The notes under the pieces are model-generated. The model did no database searches and had not been told where the DNA came from. It saw only the letters and a list, made by a program, of their open reading frames with translations. A stretch of DNA of 53,451 nt, taken from assembly GCF_004402535.1 (NCBI RefSeq), contig NZ_SOEY01000004.1:1-53451 (forward strand). The letters run 5' to 3'. Positions 1 to 8,914 of the stretch are shown here, in pieces. Origin of the DNA: Cryobacterium glaciale. Its GTDB lineage: Bacteria; Actinomycetota; Actinomycetes; Actinomycetales; Microbacteriaceae. Position 1 is the stretch's first letter. The number at the start of each line of letters is the position of its first letter. The position numbers and the translations under genes are program-made.

Positions 1-139
1 TGCACGCCCCACAACGCCGGCACCAGCCGGCATCGTCGGGATCAATCATCTTCCCGACACCGGCGTCAAAAACTAACCCGAGTGACTCCACTCAGCTTGA
101 CATCGCGCGCAGACGCGCGGGAGGGGCCGCGCCGAACTA

Positions 140-187
140 CCCGCGCACTGGTGCAAGTCCCGCGCACTGGCGTAGCTCCCGCGCAAC
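140..187. repeat. Imperfect 19-nt tandem repeat in the intergenic stretch beyond metH
   Basis: Bases 1-305 hold no convincing gene. Within them the unit CCCGCGCACTGG plus about seven variable bases occurs at 140 and 159, and a third copy starting CCCGCGCA begins at 178, giving a period of 19 nt. The repeat lies downstream of the metH stop codon, which is on the minus strand. Its function is unknown; it could be replication slippage in GC-rich DNA. Confidence 0.45.
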
Positions 188-305
188 GTACCGACCTGTC
201 CTTGGGGGTCGAGAGGTTGGGCGGTGACTTTTGGCGAGCGCTGCCCCTGGGGACGTGCGGATTACCTCGAACGCCTCACGAGATGGCTCACGGGCCGACG
301 CTCCG

Positions 306-3300
306 CTAGACCGAGAAGTACTTCGCTTCCGGGTGGTGGAACACGAACGCGTCGGTCGACTGTTCCGGATGCAGCTGCAGCTCCTCGGACAGCACCACGC
401 CCATCCGCTCTGGCTTCAGCAGCTCAACCACCTTGCGACGGTCCTCCATCTCGGGGCAGGCCGGGTAGCCGAGCGAGAACCGGGCACCGCGATACTCGAG
501 CTTGAACATGCCGGCGATATCGGTGGGGTCTTCGCCGCCCACACCGAATTCCGAGCGGATGCGCGAGTGCCAGTACTCGGCCAGCGCCTCGGTCAGCTGC
601 ATGGTCAGTCCGTTGAGTTCCATGTAGTCGCGGTACTGGTTCGCGGCGAACATCTTCGCTGTGACCTCGTCGACGTGGGAGCCGGCGGTGACCAACTGGA
701 GGGCGACGACATCCGTTTGGCCGCGCTCTCCTTTCTGCGGATCTGGGCGCCCGCGCACGAAGTCGGCCAGGCACAGGTGCTTGTCGCGGCGTTGCCGGGG
801 AAAGTTGAAGCGCAGGCGGTCGGTGCCGAGTTCGCCGCCGGAGCCGCCATCGGGCGCGAGCAGGCCGGCCTGACCGACCAGGCCGGTGGGGTCGTCGCCG
901 TGGTGCAGCACGACCATGTCGTCGCCCTCGGCGACGACCGGAAAGTAGCCGTAGGCGACGGAGGCGTCGAGCATCCCCTCTCCCAGGATGCGGTCGAGCC
1001 AGTAGCGCAGGCGCGGCCGGCCGACGGTGTCGACCAGTTCCTGATAGCTGGCGCCGTCCTCGGCGCGACTGGGCTTGAGCCCCCACTGCCCCATGAAGGT
1101 GGCTCGTTCGTCGAGGAACGCCGAGAAGTCGGCGAGCGCGACGCCCTTGACGATGCGGGTGCCCCAGAACGGCGGCACCGGAATGGGGTTGTCGCTCGCG
1201 ACCTCGGAGCGGGCCGGCATTTCCTCGGGCTCGGTCAGGGTGAGCAGGCTCTTCTTGTGGATGCGCTTCTTGAGCGGTGGCAGCCCCACCGCACGAGGGT
1301 CGGCGCCGCGGGCGATGGCCACGAGCGGTTCCATCAGGGCGAGACCCTCGAAGGCGTCGCGGGCGTAGCGCACCTGCCCGGCGAAGACGCTGTCGAGGTC
1401 GTCCTCGACGTAGGACCGGGTGAGGGCGGCCCCGCCGAGCAAAATCGGCCATTTGCCGGCGAGTCCGCGCGACTCGAGTTCGAGCAGGTTCTCCTTCATC
1501 ACCACGGTGGACTTCACGAGCAGCCCGCTCATGCCGATGACGTCGGCGTTGTGCTCCTCGGCAACGCGGATGAACTCAGCGATCGGCTGCTTGATGCCGA
1601 TGTTGATCACGTCGTAGCCGTTGTTGGTGAGGATGATGTCGACGAGGTTCTTGCCGATGTCGTGCACGTCGCCGCGCACGGTGCCGAGCACGATCGTGCC
1701 CTTGCCGGCCGCTTCGGATTTCTCCATGTGCGGTTCCAGAAGCGCCACGGCGGCCTTCATGACCTCGGCGGATTGCAGCACGAACGGGAGTTGCATCTCC
1801 CCGCTGCCGAAGCGGGCACCGACGACCTGCATGCCCACGAGCAGGTGCACGTTGACAATGTCGAGCGCGCTCAGTCCCCCGGCACGGGCGAGGTCGAGGT
1901 CGGCCTCCAGCCCCTTGGCCTCGCCGTCGATAATACGGCGTTCGAGCCGTTCGCCCACCGGCAGGGCGGCCAGTTCGGCGGCGCGTTCGTCTTTCAATGC
2001 TGCGGAGTCGACGCCGGCGAACAGGTCGAGCAGCGCCACGAGCGGGTCGTAGGTGAGGGTACCGTCGACGTCGTATTCGCGGCGGTCCCAGACCAGGTCG
2101 AGGGCCACCTTGCGACGGTCGTCTGGTACCGAGGCGAGCGGCACGATCTTGGCCGAGTTGACAATGGCCGAGTCGAGGCCGGCTTCGGTGGCCTCGTGCA
2201 AAAAGACCGAGTTGAGCACCGAACGGGCGGCGGGGTTGAGGCCGAACGACACGTTCGACACCCCGAGGGTGGTGTGGATGCCGGGGTACTTCGCCTTGAT
2301 CTGACGGATCGCCTCGATGGTCTCGATGCCGTCGCGACGGGTTTCCTCCTGGCCGGTCGCGATGGGAAAGGTCAGGGCGTCGACGATGATGTCCTCGACC
2401 CGCATGCCCCACACGTTCACGAGGGTCTCGACCAAGCGGGTGGCGATGCGCACCTTGTGTTCGGCGGTGCGGGCCTGGCCCTCTTCGTCGATGGTCAGGG
2501 CGATCACTGCGGCGCCGTGCTCCTTCACGAGCGGCATGATGCGGCCGAAGCGCGAGGTCGGCCCCTCGCCGTCTTCGAAGTTGACCGAGTTCACGACCGG
2601 GCGTCCGCCGATCAGTTCCATCCCGGCCTGCAGCACGGCCGGCTCGGTCGAGTCGACGACGAGCGGCAGCGTCGACGCGCTCGCGAGGCGGGAGACGACC
2701 TGTTTCATGTCGGCGACGCCGTCACGGCCGACGTAGTCGATGCAGACGTCGAGCAGGTGGGCGCCGTCGCGCACCTGACTGCGGGCGATGTCGACGCAGT
2801 CGTCCCAGTTCTCGGCGAGCATGGCATCGCGAAAAGCGCGGGAGCCGTTGGCGTTGGTGCGTTCCCCGATGGCGAGAAAGGCGCTGTCCTGGTCGAAGCT
2901 GACGTGCTGGTACAAGCTGGCGACGCCGGCATCCGCTTCGAGAACACGCGGCTTCACGGTGACTCCCCGCAACCGTTCGACCACCTTGCGCAGGTGTGCG
3001 GGAGTCGTTCCGCAGCATCCGCCCACGAGCCCCAGCCCGAATTCCTTCACGAACTGTTCGTGCGCCGTAGCGAGCTGGTCGGGGGTCAGCGGGTAGCTCG
3101 CGCCGGTCTTCGTCAGCTGCGGCAGGCCGGCGTTGGGCATACAGATCACGGGCACGCGCGAGAACTTGGAGAGGTGGCGCAGGTGCTCGCTCATCTCGGT
3201 CGGCCCGGTCGCGCAGTTCAGGCCGATCGCGTCGATGCCGAGGGGTTCGAGCGCGGTCAAGGCGGCGCCGATTTCGCTGCCCATCAGCATGGTTCCGGTG

Positions 3301-3941
3301 GTCTCCACCGTAACCTCGACGAAAATCGGCAAGCGGATGCCGGTATCGGCAATGGCCTGCTTGCATCCGTTCACCGCGCTCTTGGTCTGCAGCAGGTCCT
3401 GCGAGGTCTCGATGAGGAAGGCGTCGGCGCCGCCACGGATGAGGCCGAGCGCCTGCTCGGCGAAGGTGGCCTTCAGGTTCGCGTAGGTGGTGTGGCCGAG
3501 GCTCGGCAGTTTGGTGCCTGGACCCATCGACCCCAGCACCCAGCGCACGCGACCGTCGCCGGCTTCGAACTTTTCGGCGCTGGTGCGGGCGATCTCGGCG
3601 CCGAGCCGGGCGAGTTCCTCGATGCGGTCTTCGATGCCGTAGTCGGAGAGGTTCGACCAGTTGGCGCCGAAGGTGTTGGTTTCGATGGCGTCGATGCCGG
3701 TTTCGAGGTAGACATCGTGGATGGCCGCGATGATATCGGGGCGGCTCACGTTGAGGATCTCGTTGCAGCCCTCGAGCTGCTGGTAGTCGTCGAGGGTGGG
3801 ATTGTGCTCCTGCAGCATGGTGCCCATGGCGCCGTCCGCGATCACCACGGAGTTCGTCACGGCATCCAGCAGGGCTTGGGCTCGAGCCGGGCGCGCCGCT
3901 TCGACGGGTATTTCGGCGGCAGTCGTTCGCTCAGTGCTCAT
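306..3941 (-). CDS. metH: Cobalamin-dependent methionine synthase
   Basis: This 1211-residue cytoplasmic enzyme transfers the methyl group of 5-methyltetrahydrofolate to homocysteine through B12, making methionine. The four MetH modules are visible in order. The homocysteine-binding barrel (about 20-335) carries zinc-ligand cysteines in GLNCATG and GGCCGTTP. The pterin-binding barrel (about 355-620) starts near AIGERTNANGSRAF. The B12 cap and Rossmann domain contains DVHDIGKNLV, where the His is the cobalt ligand. The C-terminal reactivation domain ends near residue 1211 with FHHPEAKYFSV. The length fits the family. The gene stands alone, with an approximately 350-base leader shared with the divergent 4298 operon. 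No cobalamin riboswitch box is visible upstream, although a strong hairpin is. Confidence 0.97.
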   Translation of the reverse strand: MSTERTTAAEIPVEAARPARAQALLDAVTNSVVIADGAMGTMLQEHNPTLDDYQQLEGCNEILNVSRPDIIAAIHDVYLETGIDAIETNTFGANWSNLSDYGIEDRIEELARLGAEIARTSAEKFEAGDGRVRWVLGSMGPGTKLPSLGHTTYANLKATFAEQALGLIRGGADAFLIETSQDLLQTKSAVNGCKQAIADTGIRLPIFVEVTVETTGTMLMGSEIGAALTALEPLGIDAIGLNCATGPTEMSEHLRHLSKFSRVPVICMPNAGLPQLTKTGASYPLTPDQLATAHEQFVKEFGLGLVGGCCGTTPAHLRKVVERLRGVTVKPRVLEADAGVASLYQHVSFDQDSAFLAIGERTNANGSRAFRDAMLAENWDDCVDIARSQVRDGAHLLDVCIDYVGRDGVADMKQVVSRLASASTLPLVVDSTEPAVLQAGMELIGGRPVVNSVNFEDGEGPTSRFGRIMPLVKEHGAAVIALTIDEEGQARTAEHKVRIATRLVETLVNVWGMRVEDIIVDALTFPIATGQEETRRDGIETIEAIRQIKAKYPGIHTTLGVSNVSFGLNPAARSVLNSVFLHEATEAGLDSAIVNSAKIVPLASVPDDRRKVALDLVWDRREYDVDGTLTYDPLVALLDLFAGVDSAALKDERAAELAALPVGERLERRIIDGEAKGLEADLDLARAGGLSALDIVNVHLLVGMQVVGARFGSGEMQLPFVLQSAEVMKAAVALLEPHMEKSEAAGKGTIVLGTVRGDVHDIGKNLVDIILTNNGYDVINIGIKQPIAEFIRVAEEHNADVIGMSGLLVKSTVVMKENLLELESRGLAGKWPILLGGAALTRSYVEDDLDSVFAGQVRYARDAFEGLALMEPLVAIARGADPRAVGLPPLKKRIHKKSLLTLTEPEEMPARSEVASDNPIPVPPFWGTRIVKGVALADFSAFLDERATFMGQWGLKPSRAEDGASYQELVDTVGRPRLRYWLDRILGEGMLDASVAYGYFPVVAEGDDMVVLHHGDDPTGLVGQAGLLAPDGGSGGELGTDRLRFNFPRQRRDKHLCLADFVRGRPDPQKGERGQTDVVALQLVTAGSHVDEVTAKMFAANQYRDYMELNGLTMQLTEALAEYWHSRIRSEFGVGGEDPTDIAGMFKLEYRGARFSLGYPACPEMEDRRKVVELLKPERMGVVLSEELQLHPEQSTDAFVFHHPEAKYFSV

Positions 3942-4040
3942 TGGCTCAGCTTAACGGCGGGTGCGAAGGGTCGGCCGCGCCGAAGTAACGTTTCTTAGCC
4001 TGAGCGGATGCGCGCGGCTCAGACCGAGCGCGCCGCCGCA

Positions 4041-4067
4041 ACTCGGCGCCCCATGGGGGCGCCGAGT
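4041..4067. promoter_or_regulatory. Perfect 12-bp hairpin in the metH upstream region
   Basis: ACTCGGCGCCCC and its exact complement are separated by only ATG. The hairpin lies 100 bases before the metH start on the minus strand and 230 bases before the divergent 4298 gene. There is no T-run on either side, so it is not a typical intrinsic terminator. It could be a leader structure or an operator. The rest of the 3942-4297 gap shows no gene. Confidence 0.5.
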
Positions 4068-4200
4068 GTCGTGCCGGCCGCGTGGCACGCGGCGACAGCT
4101 CGGAGTGGCGGCAGATCCTGTGCCAGGCACAGAAACAGAGCCCCCGCATTATTCACCACTCACGAGCGTCGCAGCAGCCGCTTCCCCCCGGAAGCCACGT

Positions 4201-4212
4201 TAGACATGTCTA
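4201..4212. promoter_or_regulatory. 12-bp palindrome, possible operator
   Basis: TAGACATGTCTA is a perfect palindrome about 85 bases upstream of the ImmA-like gene at 4298. It lies in the divergent promoter region shared with metH and could be a dimeric repressor site. It does not match the usual actinobacterial LexA box. Evidence is limited to symmetry and position. Confidence 0.3.
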
Positions 4213-4297
4213 TCGTAACCTATCGGAGGGTCAGTGCAGGCATCCGCTGGCCGTACCCGACGGGAGGTAGGCTGAATGGGCAAATAGGGGGTATTCC

Positions 4298-4792
4298 ATG
4301 AGCTACGCGTCACGCCAGAAACAGGCTCACACGCTGGTGGTCGCGCTAGGCCTGCCCCGACCCCTCACGGCCGAGCTGCTGCACCAGCACATGGAAACGG
4401 TGCGTGGAAAGAAGATCGTGGTGCAGCCCGCGACCCCACGTATGCTCGAGGCCGGGCTGTGCGGGCTCTGGATTGCCGTGGTCGGGGAAAGTTTTGAGCG
4501 GATCCACCATGCACCGACCACCTCCATGGTGCACCGTCAGCAGTTCATCAATCACGAATTCGGCCACATGATTCTCGACCAGGAGCAAGAGCTGCTCTCG
4601 GCGGAGCGGGTCGCTCTGCTCGCGCCGCTGATTCCGCTGGATGCCATCGCCCACGCACTCTCTCGCAGCCGGTTCACCGACGAGCAGGAGGCCCTCGCCG
4701 AGGCCATCGGCGATCAACTGGCCCTCATCATGCTGCACGACGGGCGCGAAGCAGCCCACGGCAGCCAAACCGGATTCGGACGAGTTCTCTAA
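4298..4792 (+). CDS. ImmA/IrrE-type zinc metallopeptidase
   Basis: This 164-residue protein carries the gluzincin motif HEFGH at residues 86-90. It is followed about 45 residues later by an acidic helix (DEQEALAEAIGDQLA) that probably supplies the third zinc ligand, as in ImmA/IrrE peptidases that cleave or derepress repressor proteins. AGGGGG lies about nine bases before the ATG. The stop codon TAA overlaps the ATG of the next gene by one base, so it is translationally coupled to a membrane protein and then an HTH protein. The natural substrate cannot be read from sequence; the HTH protein at 5793 is the obvious candidate partner. Confidence 0.75.
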   Translation: MSYASRQKQAHTLVVALGLPRPLTAELLHQHMETVRGKKIVVQPATPRMLEAGLCGLWIAVVGESFERIHHAPTTSMVHRQQFINHEFGHMILDQEQELLSAERVALLAPLIPLDAIAHALSRSRFTDEQEALAEAIGDQLALIMLHDGREAAHGSQTGFGRVL

Positions 4793-5796
4793 TGCAGGCG
4801 GTTCTGTTCGCACTCTCGGCGGTCTTTTGGATCGCCGCGGCGGTGTGTGTGCCGTCGGCCGTTCGCGGACGACGACGGCCGCTACTGCTGTTTCTGACGG
4901 TCTTCGCGCTGACCATGACGCTGATGCCCGAGCCGGTGTACCGGCCGGTGGATGCGCTGCTCGGCAACGGCAATGTGACCTATTTCATCTTCCACGCTTT
5001 GACCATTGTGGCCATCGCGCTCCTGGACGTCATCGTGCAGGAAGCCATGTCGCCACGCGGCCTCACCCGGGCGCGCAAGCGTGCCACGATGATGGTCAGC
5101 GCTGCGATCATCGCCCTGCAGGCTCTGTTGTTCTTCGGCAGTGACTGGCGGGTGACCGACGACATCGCAGCGTCCTTCATTCCCCGCTGGGACTTCACCG
5201 CGTACGCGGCCACCACCTGGATTGCGATGGGAATCTTTGCGGTATCCTTCGCCACGGCCTGCGTGGCCGACCTGCGTCGGCAACGCCGCCCGGTCACGCT
5301 GGTCTCGCTGAGCCTGGTGCTGCTCGCCTGCCTGGGCGTGCTCAGCTACGCCGTCATCAGCCTGACCAGTGCCGTGCTGGCCGTTCTGCACCCGGACTTC
5401 CTGCTGGTTGGCTGGGCGCGCACCACCTACAGCCTGACGCTTCTGCTGTCCCCCATCTTCCTCGTCATTGGGCTCGGGCTGTCGGCATCCGCTGACGGGC
5501 TGGCCGCCGCCCGAAAGAATTACCGCGACCGCGTGCTGCTCTGGCAGATCACGCCGCTCTGGCAACGCCTCCTGGCCGACACTCCCGAGCTCAGCATCGA
5601 ACGGAAGCTCTCCTCCCGGCAACTGCTCACCGTGCGCCGTCCCGGAGTGCACCTGTATCGGCGGCACGTCGAAATCCGCGACAGCCTCCTGGTACGCCCC
5701 GGGCAGGCCATGACCCCCGCCGAACTGGCCGTGATCGACCGGGCCGAAGCGCGCACCCAGGCCCAAACATCCGCTCTCGCAGGGGTGGCCAAATGA
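4792..5796 (+). CDS. Multi-pass membrane protein, MAB_1171c-like
   Basis: This 334-residue protein has about seven or eight hydrophobic segments from residue 1 to about 240, followed by a cytoplasmic-looking basic tail of about 95 residues (RDRVLLWQITPLWQRL onward). The layout and tail resemble the actinobacterial MAB_1171c/DUF6545 family of putative transporters, which commonly sits beside ImmA-type peptidases. It overlaps the preceding gene by one base and the following gene by four (ATGA), so the three are probably one translational unit. No transport motif is visible. The tail may sense or bind the peptidase or the HTH protein; this is inference. Confidence 0.65.
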   Translation: MQAVLFALSAVFWIAAAVCVPSAVRGRRRPLLLFLTVFALTMTLMPEPVYRPVDALLGNGNVTYFIFHALTIVAIALLDVIVQEAMSPRGLTRARKRATMMVSAAIIALQALLFFGSDWRVTDDIAASFIPRWDFTAYAATTWIAMGIFAVSFATACVADLRRQRRPVTLVSLSLVLLACLGVLSYAVISLTSAVLAVLHPDFLLVGWARTTYSLTLLLSPIFLVIGLGLSASADGLAAARKNYRDRVLLWQITPLWQRLLADTPELSIERKLSSRQLLTVRRPGVHLYRRHVEIRDSLLVRPGQAMTPAELAVIDRAEARTQAQTSALAGVAK

Positions 5797-6227
5797 CCGC
5801 CGCACCCAACGCCGACGAGGTGAGCCCGCAGCTCGAACTGGCGCGCAAGCTCAACCTGCTGCTCGATGTCGTCGTGGCCGAGGGCAACACCCCCTACACC
5901 TATCGCCAGATCGAAGCGGGCTTGAACGAACGCGGCCTGACCCTCTCGCGCGCACGCTGGGCCTACATGATCACCGGCGAAGGCCCGCTGGTCACCGATC
6001 CGGCACTCCTCACCGGCATCGCCGACTTTTTCCGCATCCCCCCGGAATACATGCTCGGCGGGGACGGCGACCTGCCGGAACGCGTCGACGCGCAGCTCGC
6101 CTTCGTGAAGAGTCTGCGCGTTGCCCGCGTGGTGAGCTTTGCGGCGAGGATGCTCGGCGACGTCTCCCCCGAAACGCTCCGATCGATCACCGAGCTCCTG
6201 GCGAACGAGAGCCCCGACTCAGCGTAG
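5793..6227 (+). CDS. Small helix-turn-helix regulator of the ImmA operon
   Basis: This 144-residue protein has an XRE-like helical N-terminal half: a helix at about 13-30, a turn-helix including YTYRQIEAGLNERG, then an Ala/Trp-rich helix and ITGEGPLVTDPALL. That arrangement, ending with FFRIPPEYML, is typical of actinobacterial regulators of the EspR/SaeR-like cytoplasmic type. It starts on the ATGA overlap with the membrane gene, and the operon ends here. By analogy with ImmR/ImmA it could be the repressor cleaved by the 4298 peptidase. A pure scaffold role is also possible. Confidence 0.6.
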   Translation: MTAAPNADEVSPQLELARKLNLLLDVVVAEGNTPYTYRQIEAGLNERGLTLSRARWAYMITGEGPLVTDPALLTGIADFFRIPPEYMLGGDGDLPERVDAQLAFVKSLRVARVVSFAARMLGDVSPETLRSITELLANESPDSA

Positions 6228-6268
6228 GGTTGCGCGTCGACGGGGTCTCGTCCGGACTCCGCGTCCGG

Positions 6269-6595
6269 TCAGTGCCCGGTACCGCCGGCGATCGTGTACG
6301 ACCACAACTCACTGCTCACCCCGACCGGTCGCACGGCCGGTTCGCCTTCCTTCGGCGTCTCACTGCGGTGCCCGTGGGAGAAGGACGGGGAGCTCAGCCA
6401 GGCCTGGAACGACTCCTCGTCGGCCCAGCGCGTCACGACGAGCCAGGTCAGGCGGTCATCCGTCGGCTTGAGCAGCTCGAAGCCCTCGAAACCGGGGCGG
6501 TCGTCGACGGCGCCCGCCCGGGCAGCGAACCGGCGGGCCAACTCGTCGCCGCCGTCGCTCGGTACGGTGATGGCGTTGATTTTGATGATCGTCAT
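6269..6595 (-). CDS. Antibiotic biosynthesis monooxygenase / IsdG-like protein
   Basis: This 108-residue ferredoxin-like dimeric alpha-beta barrel protein starts MTIIKINAI. It contains the family signatures RPGFEGFELL, then LVVTRWADEESFQAW and SPSFSHGH. The Trp and His in this last segment match the positions used by IsdG/HmoA heme-degrading monooxygenases, so heme turnover with iron release is plausible. Quinol oxygenase activity is the alternative. AGGAAG precedes the chosen ATG by about ten bases. A longer upstream open frame exists, but its added residues look non-coding. The gene is convergent with the ImmA operon, leaving only 41 bases between them. Confidence 0.8.
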   Translation of the reverse strand: MTIIKINAITVPSDGGDELARRFAARAGAVDDRPGFEGFELLKPTDDRLTWLVVTRWADEESFQAWLSSPSFSHGHRSETPKEGEPAVRPVGVSSELWSYTIAGGTGH

Positions 6596-6760
6596 GGGAC
6601 TGCTTCCTGTTCGAACGCTCGGAGGTATTTCCACCATGCTGCCACTTTCCGCTGCACGGACGCGCCATTCCGCTGGTACGACCGCGCCGGCGACGCAACC
6701 ACTCCCCTGACCCGGCCGCGTTCCCCATGCTGCAAGGCCAATGCTTATGCTGGAGAGACT

Positions 6761-7420
6761 ATGCGACTTCTCCTGATCCGCCATGGCCAGACTCCCGGCA
6801 ACGTTCTCGGGCGGCTCGACACCGAGCGTCCCGGTCCGGGATTGACCGACCTCGGCCTGCGCCAGGCCGCCGCTATTCCGGAGGCCCTGCGCTCCGACCC
6901 GATCGACGCCATTTTCGTGTCGACCCTGCTGCGCACTCAGCTGACGGCGCATCCGCTCGCCGCCGATCGCGGCCTCGATCTGCAGGTCGCGGCCGGGTTG
7001 CACGAGATCGAAGCTGGCGCCCTCGAGGGGCTGCGCGATCGGGCCTCCGTGCGCACCTATCTGGAAACCGCGGTGGCCTGGGGCTCCGGCGACCTCGACA
7101 AGCGGATGCCCGGCGCTCACGACGGTCACGAATTCTTCTGGCGGTTCGACGCCGACATCGCTGTAGCGGCCGCGGACGCCGACGTCGCCGCTGTCTTCAG
7201 CCACGGCGCGGCCATTCGTGTGTGGACCGCAGCCCGCGCTCAGAACGTGCCGGCGACCTTTGCCGGCGAGAACGAGCTCGACAACACCGGTGTGGTCGAG
7301 CTGACCGGCTCGCCCGAAGAGGGCTGGACTCTGCTGTCGTGGGCGGGCCTTCCCGTGGGCGGTATGGCCCTCGCCGATCTGAGCGCCGCCGATCCGTTGG
7401 GCGAGCCGCTCGACGACTGA
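6761..7420 (+). CDS. Histidine phosphatase family protein
   Basis: This 219-residue phosphoglycerate-mutase-like phosphatase has the phosphohistidine signature LLIRHGQTPGN at residues 3-13 and a second catalytic His in the FSHGAAIRVW segment near residue 150. The acid/base Glu is probably in GLHEIEAGALEG. GGAGAG lies directly before the ATG at 6761, which is why this start was chosen over a frame that opens 531 bases earlier and would add low-quality sequence. The substrate is unknown. Members hydrolyse small phosphoesters, and a specific assignment is not possible from sequence alone. It stands as a single gene, divergent from the monooxygenase at 6595. Confidence 0.88.
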   Translation: MRLLLIRHGQTPGNVLGRLDTERPGPGLTDLGLRQAAAIPEALRSDPIDAIFVSTLLRTQLTAHPLAADRGLDLQVAAGLHEIEAGALEGLRDRASVRTYLETAVAWGSGDLDKRMPGAHDGHEFFWRFDADIAVAAADADVAAVFSHGAAIRVWTAARAQNVPATFAGENELDNTGVVELTGSPEEGWTLLSWAGLPVGGMALADLSAADPLGEPLDD

Positions 7421-7465
7421 CCAGGCCGCCCTTCCGTGCGCCAGCGCTGGTCGAGCAATTGGAAT

Positions 7466-7816
7466 CTATTGCGGCTTGGCTCGAGGCACCCGCGGGCGCA
7501 CGAGCGCGTGGCTGTCGCGCAGCAGCTGTTCGACGAGCTCAGCGGGAACGTGGCCGTCGAGCACGATCGTGATCCAGTGCTTCCTATTCAGGTGATAGCC
7601 CGGCGTGATCCACAGCGCAAACTCTTGCCGCAGGGCGCGGCTCTCCTCTGGATCGCACTTGAGCGACACCGTGAGCGGCTCGCTCGCAAGGACCGCGAGG
7701 GCAAAAATCTTGCCGTTGCCGCTGGTCTTGAACACGCTCGTCTCCTCGCCGAACGGAAACGTTTCGATGGCCTGGGGCAGGCTCAGGCAGAGATCGACGA
7801 GCGCGTCCGGGGTCAT
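7466..7816 (-). CDS. MmcQ/YjbR family protein
   Basis: This 116-residue protein has the standard MmcQ/YjbR (CyaY-like fold) pattern. It has LCLSLPQAIETFPFGEET at the N-terminus, then VFKTSGNGKIFALAVL, then SLKCDPEESRALRQEF and a C-terminal YHLNRKHWITIVLDG motif. The full length matches the family at about 115-120 residues. Members are described as possible DNA-binding proteins, but no enzymatic role is established. It is a single gene on the minus strand; its stop lies 45 bases from the convergent phosphatase gene and its start 31 bases from the stop of the LLM oxidoreductase behind it. Confidence 0.85.
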   Translation of the reverse strand: MTPDALVDLCLSLPQAIETFPFGEETSVFKTSGNGKIFALAVLASEPLTVSLKCDPEESRALRQEFALWITPGYHLNRKHWITIVLDGHVPAELVEQLLRDSHALVRPRVPRAKPQ

Positions 7817-7847
7817 GCTGCGACCCTAGTACCCCTGGGCAGCACAA

Positions 7848-8846
7848 CTAGGCGGCGACGAGGCTCATGGCGTCGGCGGTGAGTTCCACCGAGCGCAGGC
7901 GGCCGGCGATGAACGGTGACTGGTGGGCGAGGATGAGTTCGTCCGCCTGCGTTCCCTCCGCGAACTCCTCGAGGTAGGCACGCACCTCGTCCGCCGTGCC
8001 GACGGCCGAATACCGCATCATGTTGGCGATGTTGCGGCCCTCCGGCGTCGTCAGGAAGACGTCGATCTGGTCGTCGCTGTACTCGGGGGTCGCCGGCCCG
8101 CGAGAGAGCATGCCGCGCACCCGGGTGCGGCGGGTCGTTTCGAACTGCTGCACGGCATCCGCTTTATCGTCGGCCGCAATCACGTTGGCCGCCACGATGA
8201 GGTGCGGCGCTGCCAGCTGCTCCGACGGCGTGAAGTCGCGGCGGTAGAGCGCGATGGCGTCGTGCAGCGCGTCGGGCGCGAAGTGCGATGCGAAGGCGTA
8301 GGGCAGCCCGAGCGCGGCAGCGAGCCCGGCGCCGAACAGCGACGACCCCAGAATGTACAGCGGCACATTGGTGCCGGCGCCGGGTACGGCCTGCACGCCC
8401 GGCACGATCGACTGGCCGCGCAGGTAGGCCTGCAGTTCCATGACGTCCTGCGGAAACTGGTCGGACGCGCGCGGGTCGCGGCGCATCGCCCGGGCGGTGT
8501 TCTGGTCGCTGCCGGGCGCACGCCCGAGGCCCAGGTCTATGCGGTCGGGGTAGAGCTCGGCGAGGGTGCCGTACTGCTCGGCAATGACGAGCGGGGAGTG
8601 GTTGGGCAGCATGACGCCGCCGGATCCGAGCCGGATCGTGGCTGTCTGCCCGGCGACGTAGCCGATCAGAATGCTCGTCGCCGACGACCCGATGGTCGGC
8701 ATGTTGTGATGCTCGGCATACCAGACGCGCTCGTACCCGTGTTTTTCGGCCGTTTGCGCGAGCGCGACACTCGCCGCGAAGCTCTCCCGAGCGGTCTGCC
8801 CGGGGGCAATCGGAGCGAGGTCAAGAATGGAGAGCGGAATAGTCAT
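7848..8846 (-). CDS. LLM-class flavin-dependent oxidoreductase
   Basis: This 332-residue luciferase-like TIM-barrel protein starts [13 protein letters not shown]. It contains the subfamily marks [36 protein letters not shown] and [12 protein letters not shown]. These place it in the YhbW/MsnO8-like subgroup of FMN-dependent monooxygenases that use F420 or reduced FMN from a partner reductase. The substrate is unknown. No strong ribosome-binding site is seen before the ATG, but the start agrees with the family N-terminus. It lies between MmcQ/YjbR and an ICMT-like gene on the same strand and could be co-transcribed with the latter (a 68-base gap). Confidence 0.9.
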   Translation of the reverse strand: MTIPLSILDLAPIAPGQTARESFAASVALAQTAEKHGYERVWYAEHHNMPTIGSSATSILIGYVAGQTATIRLGSGGVMLPNHSPLVIAEQYGTLAELYPDRIDLGLGRAPGSDQNTARAMRRDPRASDQFPQDVMELQAYLRGQSIVPGVQAVPGAGTNVPLYILGSSLFGAGLAAALGLPYAFASHFAPDALHDAIALYRRDFTPSEQLAAPHLIVAANVIAADDKADAVQQFETTRRTRVRGMLSRGPATPEYSDDQIDVFLTTPEGRNIANMMRYSAVGTADEVRAYLEEFAEGTQADELILAHQSPFIAGRLRSVELTADAMSLVAA

Positions 8847-8914
8847 ACTGGGGGCAACACCGCCGCACCGAATTCGTTACCCGGTTCGGCCGACGAACGC
8901 GAAATTGCCGCGAC

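Noticed and set aside
231..3998. Very long plus-strand open frame opposite metH
   Set aside because: It is the antisense shadow of metH, with a biased composition caused by the high GC content and no family features.
3942..4297. Cobalamin or SAH riboswitch upstream of metH
   Set aside because: No B12-box-like sequence or pseudoknot pattern is recognisable; only a simple hairpin is present.
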